Source: an uncultured Bacteroidota bacterium (lineage in GTDB: Bacteria; Bacteroidota; Bacteroidia; Flavobacteriales; Flavobacteriaceae). From it: 55,841 bases of DNA. The stretch is taken from NCBI GenBank assembly GCA_902510655.1, contig CABXBY010000002.1:1-55841 (forward strand), in the 5' to 3' direction. The position numbers and the translations under genes are program-made. The notes under the pieces are model-generated. The model was not told the origin of the DNA, did not search any database, and was given only the letters and a program-made list of their open reading frames with translations. Below, piece after piece: positions 1-8,719 of this stretch (its first letter is position 1; each line of letters begins with the position of its first letter).

Positions 1-1
1 G

Positions 2-1132
2 GTTAATAATTACTTAAGACATCCAGCTTTTGAAAACCATCCAGTTGTTGGAGTAAGCTGGAAGCAAGCTGTGAATTATGCAAAATGGAGAACAGATAGA
101 GTCAACGAGCAAATATTAGTTTCTAACGGTTATATAAGACCAGGTGCTATAAGTCCAGATAGTCTTTCAAACGGATATTCATTTAATACAAAAGCATATT
201 TTTTAGATCCATCAAATGCATACAATGGAAAAATGAACGAAATGGCGGACAGTAAGCAAATAAATACTGACGAAAGCGGAGAAACTACTTTTAATTATGC
301 ATCAAGAGAAAGTGGAATTCTATTACCTGAATACAGACTTCCAACTGAAACTGAATGGGAATATGCTGCCTTAGCTTTAAGTGAAATTTCTGAAGAAAAT
401 TTATACAGAGGAAAAAAGAAATTTCCATGGGATGGAGAATACACAAGATCTGGAAAGAGAAAAAATCAAGGTGATCAATTAGCAAACTTTAAACTTGGAA
501 AAGGTGATTATGGTGGTATTGCTGGATGGTCCGAAACAGGATCTGGAATTACATCTGCTGTAAGATCATATCCTCCAAACGATTTTGGATTGTATGGAAT
601 GGCAGGTAATGTTGCTGAATGGGTTGCAGATGTTTATAGGCCAATCATTGATGAAGAAATGAACGATTTTAATTATTACAGAGGAAATTTATATTTCAAG
701 CCATCAATAGATGAAAATGGAAAAGTTCTAACTGTAAGCTCTGAAAATGCTAATTACGATAACTTACCTGGTTCCTTAAAAAATGAAATTGAAGATGAAG
801 ACTCAATTGACAGAACAAATTACAGCAAGGGTGATAATAGAGATTATAATGATGGAGACAGAAATTCAGTGAGAGACTTTAAACTTGATGGTGAATATTC
901 AAAAATGTATAACTCACCTGATGAAAACAAACAATTTGAAGAATCTACAACGCTTATAAATAATGAGGCTAGAGTTTACAAAGGTGGTTCTTGGTTGGAT
1001 AGAGCTTATTATCTTGATCCTGCACAAAGAAGATATTATCCCGAATCAATGACTTCTAATTTTATTGGTTTTAGATGTGCAATGTCATACTTAGGAGAAT
1101 CAAGGAATAGTAAAAAATCTAGAAAAAGATAA
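2..1132 (+). CDS. gldJ: Gliding motility lipoprotein GldJ, C-terminal part (5'-truncated by window edge); SUMF1/FGE-like fold
   Basis: Frame is open from base 2 (VNNYLRHPAFENHPVVGVSWKQAVNYAKW...), so the GTG at 71 is not the true start. FGE-like motifs RLPTETEWEYAA, GLYGMAGNVAEWVADVY, VYKGGSWLDRAYYLDPAQRRYY..IGFRCAM. Next gene is murF, the usual gldJ neighbour. Confidence 0.88.
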   Translation, partial: VNNYLRHPAFENHPVVGVSWKQAVNYAKWRTDRVNEQILVSNGYIRPGAISPDSLSNGYSFNTKAYFLDPSNAYNGKMNEMADSKQINTDESGETTFNYASRESGILLPEYRLPTETEWEYAALALSEISEENLYRGKKKFPWDGEYTRSGKRKNQGDQLANFKLGKGDYGGIAGWSETGSGITSAVRSYPPNDFGLYGMAGNVAEWVADVYRPIIDEEMNDFNYYRGNLYFKPSIDENGKVLTVSSENANYDNLPGSLKNEIEDEDSIDRTNYSKGDNRDYNDGDRNSVRDFKLDGEYSKMYNSPDENKQFEESTTLINNEARVYKGGSWLDRAYYLDPAQRRYYPESMTSNFIGFRCAMSYLGESRNSKKSRKR

Positions 1133-1177
1133 AATAATAACTTTATTCATTCTGTTCTATTTTGTTATATTTAGCTG

Positions 1178-2449
1178 ATGCTTACGTCAGAACTTTACAA
1201 TTATTTTAAAGAATCAAATTCAGTTTCTACTGACACTAGATTAATTAATGAAGGGACACTATTTTTTGCCTTAAAAGGAGAAAATTTCGACGGAAATAAA
1301 TTTGCTGAGCAAGCAATCAAAAACGGAGCTAGTTATGCAATTATTGACGACTATTCGTTAAACAATCCAAAATTTATTAAAGTAAAAAATGTTTTAAAAT
1401 CTTTACAAGATTTATCTAAATTTCACAGATCTAAATTATCAAAAACCAAAATAATTGCTCTTACTGGAAGTAATGGTAAAACCACTACCAAAGAGTTAAT
1501 AAGTGAAGTATTAAAAAAGAAATACAGAATCATTTCAACAATTGGAAATCTAAACAACCACATTGGAGTTCCGCTAACATTATTAAGAATTAAGTCTGAA
1601 ACAGAAATTGCTATTGTTGAAATGGGAGCAAATCACCTCAACGAAATTAAATTTCTAACAGAGCTAATAAATCCGGATTTCGGATTAATAACTAATTTTG
1701 GTAAAGCCCATTTAGAAGGTTTTGGCAGTATTGAAGGAGTAATAAAAGGAAAAAGCGAGTTATTTGATTTTTTAGTTGAAAACAATAAAAATGCATTTAT
1801 AAATAATGATGATCCCGTACAAAATAAATTTATTGGCAATAAAATAAGTTTTAGTAGTGTAGGTAAATCAAATTACATATTCAAAGAAGTTGAAGATGCC
1901 AATTATGCTGGTATCAATTATAACGACTTTATAATAGATTCAAGACTTACTGGAAATTATAATTATTATAATTTAGCATTTGCTACATCAATAGGTCTTT
2001 ATTTCAATGTTTCAATTGAAAAAATAAAAGAAGCGATATCTAATTATATTCCATCAAACAACAGATCTCAGATAATAGAAAAAAACAATAAATTAATCCT
2101 ACTAGATGCCTATAACGCTAACCCTACAAGTATGATTTCCGCAATAAGTTCTTTAACAGAAAAAAAGGGTAAGAAATCAGTTATTTTAGGAGATATGTTT
2201 GAACTAGGAAATCAATCTGAAAAAGAACACCATTACTTGATTGATTTTTGTGTTAAAAATAATTTTGAAAATATTTTTCTAATTGGAAATGAATTTTTTA
2301 AACAAAAAGACAAGTTTAAAATTCCTTTTTTTTATAAAACTAAGGATGAATTAAAAAAACATATTAAAAAGTTTCCAATAACTTCAAAATATATTCTTAT
2401 TAAAGGCTCAAGAGGAATGAAAATGGAAGACTTGACAAATTTTATATGA
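1178..2449 (+). CDS. murF: UDP-N-acetylmuramoyl-tripeptide--D-alanyl-D-alanine ligase
   Basis: Mur ligase P-loop TGSNGKTTTKE, VEMGANHLNEI, LLDAYNANPTSM; downstream of gldJ. Confidence 0.95.
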   Translation: MLTSELYNYFKESNSVSTDTRLINEGTLFFALKGENFDGNKFAEQAIKNGASYAIIDDYSLNNPKFIKVKNVLKSLQDLSKFHRSKLSKTKIIALTGSNGKTTTKELISEVLKKKYRIISTIGNLNNHIGVPLTLLRIKSETEIAIVEMGANHLNEIKFLTELINPDFGLITNFGKAHLEGFGSIEGVIKGKSELFDFLVENNKNAFINNDDPVQNKFIGNKISFSSVGKSNYIFKEVEDANYAGINYNDFIIDSRLTGNYNYYNLAFATSIGLYFNVSIEKIKEAISNYIPSNNRSQIIEKNNKLILLDAYNANPTSMISAISSLTEKKGKKSVILGDMFELGNQSEKEHHYLIDFCVKNNFENIFLIGNEFFKQKDKFKIPFFYKTKDELKKHIKKFPITSKYILIKGSRGMKMEDLTNFI

Positions 2450-4062
2450 AAATAATGAAGAAAACGATTTTATTTTTATTTATAGCTGTATTTATTGGCT
2501 GTAATAACCCGATTTCATGGAAAAATTATGATGAATCTGATGAGATTAGACTAAGTAAAAGTAATGATAATAAAAGAATGCAATTCAAATTAATTCAATC
2601 TAAATATGACGTTAAAAATGATTGGTTTAAAAATATTAATAAGGATTTAATCGAGTTTAGCGAAAAAGAATACAATTTTTTGAAACCATTAATAATTGAA
2701 AGAAGTATTCCTAAAATTCAAACAAGTATATTAGATGGTAAACTTACTTATGAGAAATTAGTACTGTTTTATTTATACAGAATAAAATCTATTGAATTCA
2801 ACAAAAATCAATATTTAAATTCAATTATAAGTATTAATCAAAACATAATAAAAGAGGCTAGAGAAAAAGACAAAACTAAACCTGAATCTATTTATTCATT
2901 ACATGGAATTCCTGTTCTTTTAAAGGATAATATTAATTATGAAGGTTTAGCAACTACAGCTGGATCATTTGCTTTAAATAATAATATATCTAAAAATGCT
3001 TTTGTTGTAGACAAATTAAAAGAAAATGGAGCTTTGATACTTGGAAAAACAAACCTAAGTGAATGGGCATACTACTTCTGTAATAACTGTCCTTCGGGAT
3101 ACAGTGCATTAGGTGGTCAAACTTTAAATCCTTATGGCAGAAAGATATTTGATTCTGGCGGTTCAAGCTCAGGGAGCGGAGTTGCTATTTCTGCAAATTT
3201 TTCTAGTGTTTCATTAGGTTCTGAAACTTCAGGGTCTATTTTATCTCCCTCATCAGCAAATTCTATTGTAGGTCTAAAACCTACCATTGGCCTTGTAAGT
3301 CGATCAGGAATAGTACCAATATCTTCCACGTTAGATACTTCTGGTCCAATGACAAAAAACGTAATTGATAATGCTATAGTTTTAAAAGCGATTTCTGGCT
3401 TTGACCTAAATGATTTTATGTCAGTAAATAGTACAGACATTGATTTAGAATCCATATTAGACTCCTCATTGAAAGGAAAACGATTTGGAGTATTCAATGA
3501 GTTTTTAAATGACTCCCTTTATTCTAATGCAATTAATAAAATTGAAAAGCTAGGTGGAACAATTGTAAAATTCAATCCGCCCCAAATTAATTTTAATGGT
3601 TTTAGGAAAATTCTTGACTATGATATGAAAAATGATCTTCCCATATATTTTAAAAACAATAACATTTCTTTTAAGGGTGTAAGAGATATTGTTGAATTTA
3701 ATAAAGAAGACTCATTAAATAGAGCCCCTTACGGACAAGGAATTTTTGAATCTATTATTAGTGACTCTACTAAATTTGAAGAAATATCATCAATCAAAAC
3801 TAGAATCAAAATTGAAGGAAAGAAATATTTTAATACAGCAATTAAAAAACATAAATTAGATGCTATCATTTCTATAAATAATTACCACGCAGGTTACGCA
3901 GCCGGAGCATATTATCCCTGTCTAACTATTCCAATGGGTTATAATAAAAATGGTAAACCTTTTAACTTAACATTTATTTCTGAATCTTTTACTGAAAATA
4001 AACTTTTACAGATTGGATATGCTTTTGAAAAAGAAACTGGATTAAGGGTTAATCCATTTTAA
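2446..4062 (+). CDS. Amidase-signature family protein, predicted lipoprotein
   Basis: Amidase signature GGSSSGSGVAISANFSSVSLGSETSGSI; N-terminal hydrophobic segment with lipobox-like FIGC; ATGA overlap with murF. Confidence 0.88.
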   Translation: MKIMKKTILFLFIAVFIGCNNPISWKNYDESDEIRLSKSNDNKRMQFKLIQSKYDVKNDWFKNINKDLIEFSEKEYNFLKPLIIERSIPKIQTSILDGKLTYEKLVLFYLYRIKSIEFNKNQYLNSIISINQNIIKEAREKDKTKPESIYSLHGIPVLLKDNINYEGLATTAGSFALNNNISKNAFVVDKLKENGALILGKTNLSEWAYYFCNNCPSGYSALGGQTLNPYGRKIFDSGGSSSGSGVAISANFSSVSLGSETSGSILSPSSANSIVGLKPTIGLVSRSGIVPISSTLDTSGPMTKNVIDNAIVLKAISGFDLNDFMSVNSTDIDLESILDSSLKGKRFGVFNEFLNDSLYSNAINKIEKLGGTIVKFNPPQINFNGFRKILDYDMKNDLPIYFKNNNISFKGVRDIVEFNKEDSLNRAPYGQGIFESIISDSTKFEEISSIKTRIKIEGKKYFNTAIKKHKLDAIISINNYHAGYAAGAYYPCLTIPMGYNKNGKPFNLTFISESFTENKLLQIGYAFEKETGLRVNPF

Positions 4063-4811
4063 TTAAATCGTTCGAAATAAGTAGAATATTTAGGTTTCAA
4101 TGGGGATCTAATTTCAAATAGTTCTAAATCAGAACTAGCCTTAAAATTAAGTTTAGATTCTTTTTCAATTTTAATAAAAGTCCCCTCACTTAGGTTTTTG
4201 TTTTCATACATAAGATTTCCTTTTTTTATAAAAAAAGAATAAACCTTCTTGGAATCTAAATTAATTTCGTGAAGTCCGTCATCATATTTGATTTCATAAA
4301 TTTCTATTCCCTCTGAATCCATTTGAAAAGGAGAATCATTTCCTATGATAGTTGTAATAGTTGTTTTTTCTTTTTTTAATAATGGGAAAGAGGCACGCTT
4401 ATAATCACTGTAGGTTGCAGGTTGTGTAATTGTTTTAGATACGTTTGGATCAAACCATATTTGAAACATTCGAGAATTATCTAAAATTTCTTCTGCATGA
4501 GATATTCCATTTCCGGATCTAATAATCTGAGCATCTCCTTTTTTTAATTCAATCCATTTGTTTTGTTGTGAATCAAAATGTTTTATACTTCCCTCGATAA
4601 CAAAACTACATATCTCAAATCCTTGATGAGGATGTAACCCAATAGTACTTCTTGAGGAGGGAGTCCATGCATCTGCCCAATAAAATAAATTTGAATATGG
4701 CTTTAATTCACCTCCATCATTAGGGAATCCAATGGGTTTTTTTTCTAAAATCTCACCATTATTAAAATTTCCAGAAGCCTGTTCTTTCTTATTAAAAATT
4801 ACAACTGACAT
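4059..4811 (-). CDS. Pirin family (bicupin) protein
   Basis: HPHQGFEICSFVIEGSIKHFDSQ cupin motif; pirin-like length of 250 aa. Confidence 0.85.
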   Translation of the reverse strand: MSVVIFNKKEQASGNFNNGEILEKKPIGFPNDGGELKPYSNLFYWADAWTPSSRSTIGLHPHQGFEICSFVIEGSIKHFDSQQNKWIELKKGDAQIIRSGNGISHAEEILDNSRMFQIWFDPNVSKTITQPATYSDYKRASFPLLKKEKTTITTIIGNDSPFQMDSEGIEIYEIKYDDGLHEINLDSKKVYSFFIKKGNLMYENKNLSEGTFIKIEKESKLNFKASSDLELFEIRSPLKPKYSTYFERFN

Positions 4812-4942
4812 ATTAAATTTTTTACACCAACAATATTACAAAGTTTAATTATACAAAGTAAACTTTTAACTCTATGTAATTAATATTTCTGGAAACCAGA
4901 GGGTTACTAAAATAGTATTAATGAAGTAACTAATATTTATTT

Positions 4943-6235
4943 CTATTTGTTGTTTTTTAAATAATCTAAAGCTAGAGTAGTCATTGATCTTAATCCTGTA
5001 ATCATAGCTGAATCATCAACATAAAAATCAGGAGTATGATGAGGAGCCGCCTTCAAAGGATCTGTGCCTTTTTTAGCTCCACCAATAAAAAAATAAATTC
5101 CGGGAATTTTTTCTTGAAAAAAAGAAAAATCTTCTGCTCCAGTAATAGCATTCATTGAATTAACATTTTCAGAGCCGTTTATTCTTTGAAGGGATGGTAA
5201 CATTTGTTCATACAAATCTGGATCATTATAAGTTATAGGATAAGTAACTTGATATGTTATTTTTGCTTTAGCATTATTAGCTTCAGCAATATTTTTAACA
5301 ATTTCTTCAAGCCTTTGTAATAAAACTTCCTTCATTTTATTATCAAGTGTTCTTATAGTCCCTAACATATACAAACTTTCTGGAATAATATTACTTCTTA
5401 CTCCTCCGTGAATACTTCCAATAGTAACAACGGCAGCAGCTTCAGTTAAAGGCATGTTCCTACTTACAATAGTTTGTATAGAATTTATCATTTGAGATGC
5501 AGTAACAATTGGATCTACACCTGTCCAAGGTGTTGATCCATGAGTTTGAACTCCTTCAATATCTATTCTAAATTCATTTACTGCAGCCATAATACCTTTA
5601 GGTCTAACATAAACCTGTCCAGCACTAATTTGAGACCAAATATGAAGACCAAAGATTGCATCAACATCAGGATTTTTTAAAACACCCTCCTTAACCATTA
5701 ACTCAGCTCCACCTTCTTCCCCAGCTGGAGCTCCTTCTTCAGCAGGTTGAAAAATAAATTTAACAGAACCAGGGATTTGATCTTTTATTTCATAAAGAAC
5801 TTTTGCCACACCTAATAATATTGCAGTATGAGTATCGTGACCACATGCGTGCATTACCGGAACAGTATCTCCGTTATATTCTCCTGTCATTTTTGAAGCC
5901 CAAGTTAAATCAGCTCTTTCTTTGACTGGTAATCCATCGATATCTGCTCTTAATGCAACAACTGGACCTGGTTTTCCTCCTTTCAGTAATGCTACTACAC
6001 CAGTTTTAGCTATACCTGTTTGTGGATTAAGACCTATTTTTCTTAATTCATCTGCTATTCTTTCTGAGGTTTTAAATTCTCTATTACTAAGTTCTGCATT
6101 TTCATGAAACCAATGTCTCAATTCAATAACTTGATTTTCATAGTTAGAAATTAGATCAGAAATTTTATTGTCAAATTTTTGAGAAAAAGAAAACAAAGAA
6201 ACAAACAGTAATAAAAGAGACAAATACTTTTTCAT
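4943..6235 (-). CDS. M20 family amidohydrolase/peptidase, secreted
   Basis: LRHWFHENAELSNREFKT, VVALRADIDGLPV, HACGHDTHTAILLGVA, FQPAEEGAPAGEEGGAELM; signal peptide. Confidence 0.92.
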   Translation of the reverse strand: MKKYLSLLLLFVSLFSFSQKFDNKISDLISNYENQVIELRHWFHENAELSNREFKTSERIADELRKIGLNPQTGIAKTGVVALLKGGKPGPVVALRADIDGLPVKERADLTWASKMTGEYNGDTVPVMHACGHDTHTAILLGVAKVLYEIKDQIPGSVKFIFQPAEEGAPAGEEGGAELMVKEGVLKNPDVDAIFGLHIWSQISAGQVYVRPKGIMAAVNEFRIDIEGVQTHGSTPWTGVDPIVTASQMINSIQTIVSRNMPLTEAAAVVTIGSIHGGVRSNIIPESLYMLGTIRTLDNKMKEVLLQRLEEIVKNIAEANNAKAKITYQVTYPITYNDPDLYEQMLPSLQRINGSENVNSMNAITGAEDFSFFQEKIPGIYFFIGGAKKGTDPLKAAPHHTPDFYVDDSAMITGLRSMTTLALDYLKNNK

Positions 6236-6239
6236 AAAA

Positions 6240-6782
6240 TTATAATAGGTTTAAATTATATTGAAATTTTTTACAAGCATTTAAAAACGATTCATTTAGA
6301 TCATCATTTAATATTCCTTTGGAGGAATTGAAATTTAAAGAAAAATTTGGAAGCGAAAACATAGGTACATCAAACTTATGATTAAATGAAATACGACTGT
6401 GAGCAGTTTCTAAAACAGAGAAGGCACCTCTTTCACCATCAGATGTTGACAAAAGCAACATAGGTTTATCCCACCAAACTATTTTACCAATTCTAGAAAT
6501 CCAGTCAAATATATTTTTAAAAGCAGCGGTATATGACCCATTATGCTCAGCAAATGAAATTATTATTGCATCTGAACAATTTAATATTTCATAAAACTTT
6601 GTTGCTTTTTCAGGAATTCCGGAATTTAATTCTTTGTCCTCACTAAAAATTGGCATCTCAAAATCATTTAAATCTAAAATAATTATTTCAGTATTATTAA
6701 ATTGAGTAGAAGCATATATAGAGAATTGCTTATTAATCGATTTTTTTGAGGAGCTTGCTCCAAATACTACAATTTTCTTCAT
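6240..6782 (-). CDS. NADPH-dependent FMN reductase family protein
   Basis: Flavodoxin-like fold: VVFGASSSKKSINKQ, DAIIISFAEHNGSYTAAFKNIFDWISR. Confidence 0.85.
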   Translation of the reverse strand: MKKIVVFGASSSKKSINKQFSIYASTQFNNTEIIILDLNDFEMPIFSEDKELNSGIPEKATKFYEILNCSDAIIISFAEHNGSYTAAFKNIFDWISRIGKIVWWDKPMLLLSTSDGERGAFSVLETAHSRISFNHKFDVPMFSLPNFSLNFNSSKGILNDDLNESFLNACKKFQYNLNLL

Positions 6783-6789
6783 AAATAGT

Positions 6790-6863
6790 GGGTCATACTG
6801 GATTCGAACCAGTGACTTCTACCCTGTCAAGGTAACACTCTGAACCAACTGAGTTAATGACCC
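6790..6863 (-). tRNA. tRNA-Val (anticodon GAC)
   Basis: Reverse complement GGGTCATTAACTCAGTTGGTTCAGAGTGTTACCTTGACAGGGTAGAAGTCACTGGTTCGAATCCAGTATGACCC folds as a cloverleaf: 7-bp acceptor, loop TTGACAG, T-arm GGTTCGAATCC. Confidence 0.93.
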
Positions 6864-6978
6864 TATTAAGTAGCTAAATTTATAAATTAAAATTAATATT
6901 TAGCTTATTTATTAAACTGAATTTTGAAATCGTTACATTATTGAAAACAACATTTGGTTTATTTTTTATATTCGTAAT

Positions 6979-7086
6979 ATGAAGAGAAAAGAAAAAATGA
7001 TTAGATTTTGGATTGATATTGTATTTAAAATTATTGTATTTATTGCTGCAGTAATTGCTATGAAATTAATTTTCTTTAAATCATAA
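6979..7086 (+). CDS. Candidate small single-pass membrane protein, 35 aa
   Basis: Read directly: MKRKEKMIRFWIDIVFKIIVFIAAVIAMKLIFFKS, with basic N-terminus and hydrophobic helix. Below the ORF-track size cutoff. Confidence 0.45.
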   Translation: MKRKEKMIRFWIDIVFKIIVFIAAVIAMKLIFFKS

Positions 7087-7093
7087 ACAATAC

Positions 7094-7915
7094 TTATTTT
7101 TTATTAAATACAACTGGGAACGAATAACTAATCGCTACAGGGTAATCATTTTTTAAAGCAGGTTCTAAAGAAGGTATTTTTTTAATCACCTTTTCAGCTT
7201 GAACTCTATAATCTTCAGGGCCAAATGAGTTTATTTCAAAAATATTTCCATCATTTTCAATAATCAAATCTAAAAAAACAATCACCTGATTACTATCATC
7301 ATTATGAGTTTTCGGATACTTTAAATATTTTTTTACGTAAAACTGCATGTTTTCTTTAAAAAGAGTGATAGAAGTTTCTGGAGTAACATCTTTAGCTTTA
7401 GGAAATAATGGAGCCCAATCTATATTTTCTAAACTAAACACATCATTAGGATCGAAATTTTGAGATTCATTTCTGTAGGTAACAGGGATTCTTACTGGGA
7501 AAGATTTAACAACTCCATCAATTTTTCCTGGTTTCATGACAGGAAGTTCATTAAATATTTTTATTGCTGCTTGTTCAAATATCGAATTAGCTGTATTTAA
7601 AGCATCAGCATCATTAAATTCAACACCAACTATTGAAGATTTAGCAAACAGTTTATCAACTTTTCCATTAACATCAATCTCAAAAAAAACATTAACAACA
7701 GATTGTAAACCTAATTCTTTAGCAGTTTCGGGAAAAATAAAATATTTTTCAATATGCTCAGCTATAGTTTCATTAAAACAAATACTTTGATTCTTTACTG
7801 GAACTAATTTACATATCGGAAATACAGGATATTCTTTAACAACTGGATTATTTTCTTGAGATTGCAGAAAAGAAAAAAAGAAAATAAAAAAAAACGAAAG
7901 TAATTTGTTGAACAT
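7094..7915 (-). CDS. Secreted protein with two TonB-C-terminal-like domains
   Basis: Signal peptide; two segments resembling TonB_C (YFIFPETAKELGLQSVVNVFFEIDVNGKVD... and YLKYPKTHNDDSNQVIVFLDLIIENDGNI...). Confidence 0.6.
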   Translation of the reverse strand: MFNKLLSFFFIFFFSFLQSQENNPVVKEYPVFPICKLVPVKNQSICFNETIAEHIEKYFIFPETAKELGLQSVVNVFFEIDVNGKVDKLFAKSSIVGVEFNDADALNTANSIFEQAAIKIFNELPVMKPGKIDGVVKSFPVRIPVTYRNESQNFDPNDVFSLENIDWAPLFPKAKDVTPETSITLFKENMQFYVKKYLKYPKTHNDDSNQVIVFLDLIIENDGNIFEINSFGPEDYRVQAEKVIKKIPSLEPALKNDYPVAISYSFPVVFNKK

Positions 7916-8005
7916 AAAATATATTTAAATAATGTTTGTTAAAAAGCTAAAGTACAATTTAGATAACTTTTTATTACTTTAGTAATGTAATTAAATATAA
8001 GTTTT

Positions 8006-8683
8006 ATGAAATTATATAAATATATATTGCCTTTCTTATTAATAGCATTATTGGGTTCTTGTGAAAATATGGATCAAGAAATGTCTGATGACGAATTAAT
8101 TCAAGCTATTATTGGTTCAGAAAATCGAATCTCAGTAACAAAAAATGATCTTCCAAAAACAGCAATATCTACTCTTAACTTTAAAATGGGTAATGATGTG
8201 ATTCGTTATGCAGAACTAGCACCAGAGCTTGGGTTTGAAATTGAAATGAAAAGTTGGGGGTTTTTTGATTTTGAGTTAGATTATGAAAGAAATGATAATA
8301 AATATTTTACAACAGAGGGAAGAGAATTAGAATCTAATAAAGAAAACAAAGACAGTTGGGGTGACAAAAAAAATAAAGATAGTAAGAAAAAAAGAGGACC
8401 TTGCTTTAAATTTGTGTATCCAATTTCATACACTATGGGGGATAACTCTGTGATTACAGGAGATAACAGAAAAGAAATTCACAATCAAATAAAAATCTAT
8501 TTTGAAAAAAATGGTAAAACAAAAGAAAATAAACCTAGTTTAAACTTACCCATACAAATTTTAACGCTGGATAAAAATAAAAAAGTTTGGACTAAAGATA
8601 TTTTATCTCTTGAAGATTTAAAAGCTTTATGGAATATATGTAAAGGCGACAAAAAAGAAAATGGAGATAAAAAGAATGATTAG
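8006..8683 (+). CDS. Hypothetical lipoprotein with charged low-complexity linker
   Basis: Lipobox LLGSC; linker ESNKENKDSWGDKKNKDSKKKRGP; then CFKFVYPISYTMGDNSVITGDN domain. Confidence 0.7.
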   Translation: MKLYKYILPFLLIALLGSCENMDQEMSDDELIQAIIGSENRISVTKNDLPKTAISTLNFKMGNDVIRYAELAPELGFEIEMKSWGFFDFELDYERNDNKYFTTEGRELESNKENKDSWGDKKNKDSKKKRGPCFKFVYPISYTMGDNSVITGDNRKEIHNQIKIYFEKNGKTKENKPSLNLPIQILTLDKNKKVWTKDILSLEDLKALWNICKGDKKENGDKKND

Positions 8684-8719
8684 TATTACTTTTCATCGGT
8701 TATATATTTATAAATTAAT

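Noticed and set aside
71-1132. GTG at 71 as the true start of the first gene
   Set aside because: The frame is open to base 2 with GldJ-like sequence, so the gene is truncated by the window edge.
2-1132. GldJ as a formylglycine-generating enzyme for the nearby sulfatase
   Set aside because: It shares the FGE-like fold, but the visible part shows no active-site cysteine pair, and gldJ-murF synteny supports a gliding/T9SS role.
3132-3497. 121-aa antisense ORF in the amidase gene
   Set aside because: Shadow ORF opposite a strongly supported CDS; no domain-like sequence. Same verdict for antisense ORFs such as 40391-40705, 41045-41383, 43141-43440, 45022-45243 and 55056-55325.
4888-4930. Hairpins TCTGG-AAA-CCAGA and GTTACT...AGTAAC between pirin and M20 genes as a regulatory RNA
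   Set aside because: Short stems in A/T-rich intergenic DNA; more likely a weak terminator or chance. Not enough support to list as a feature.
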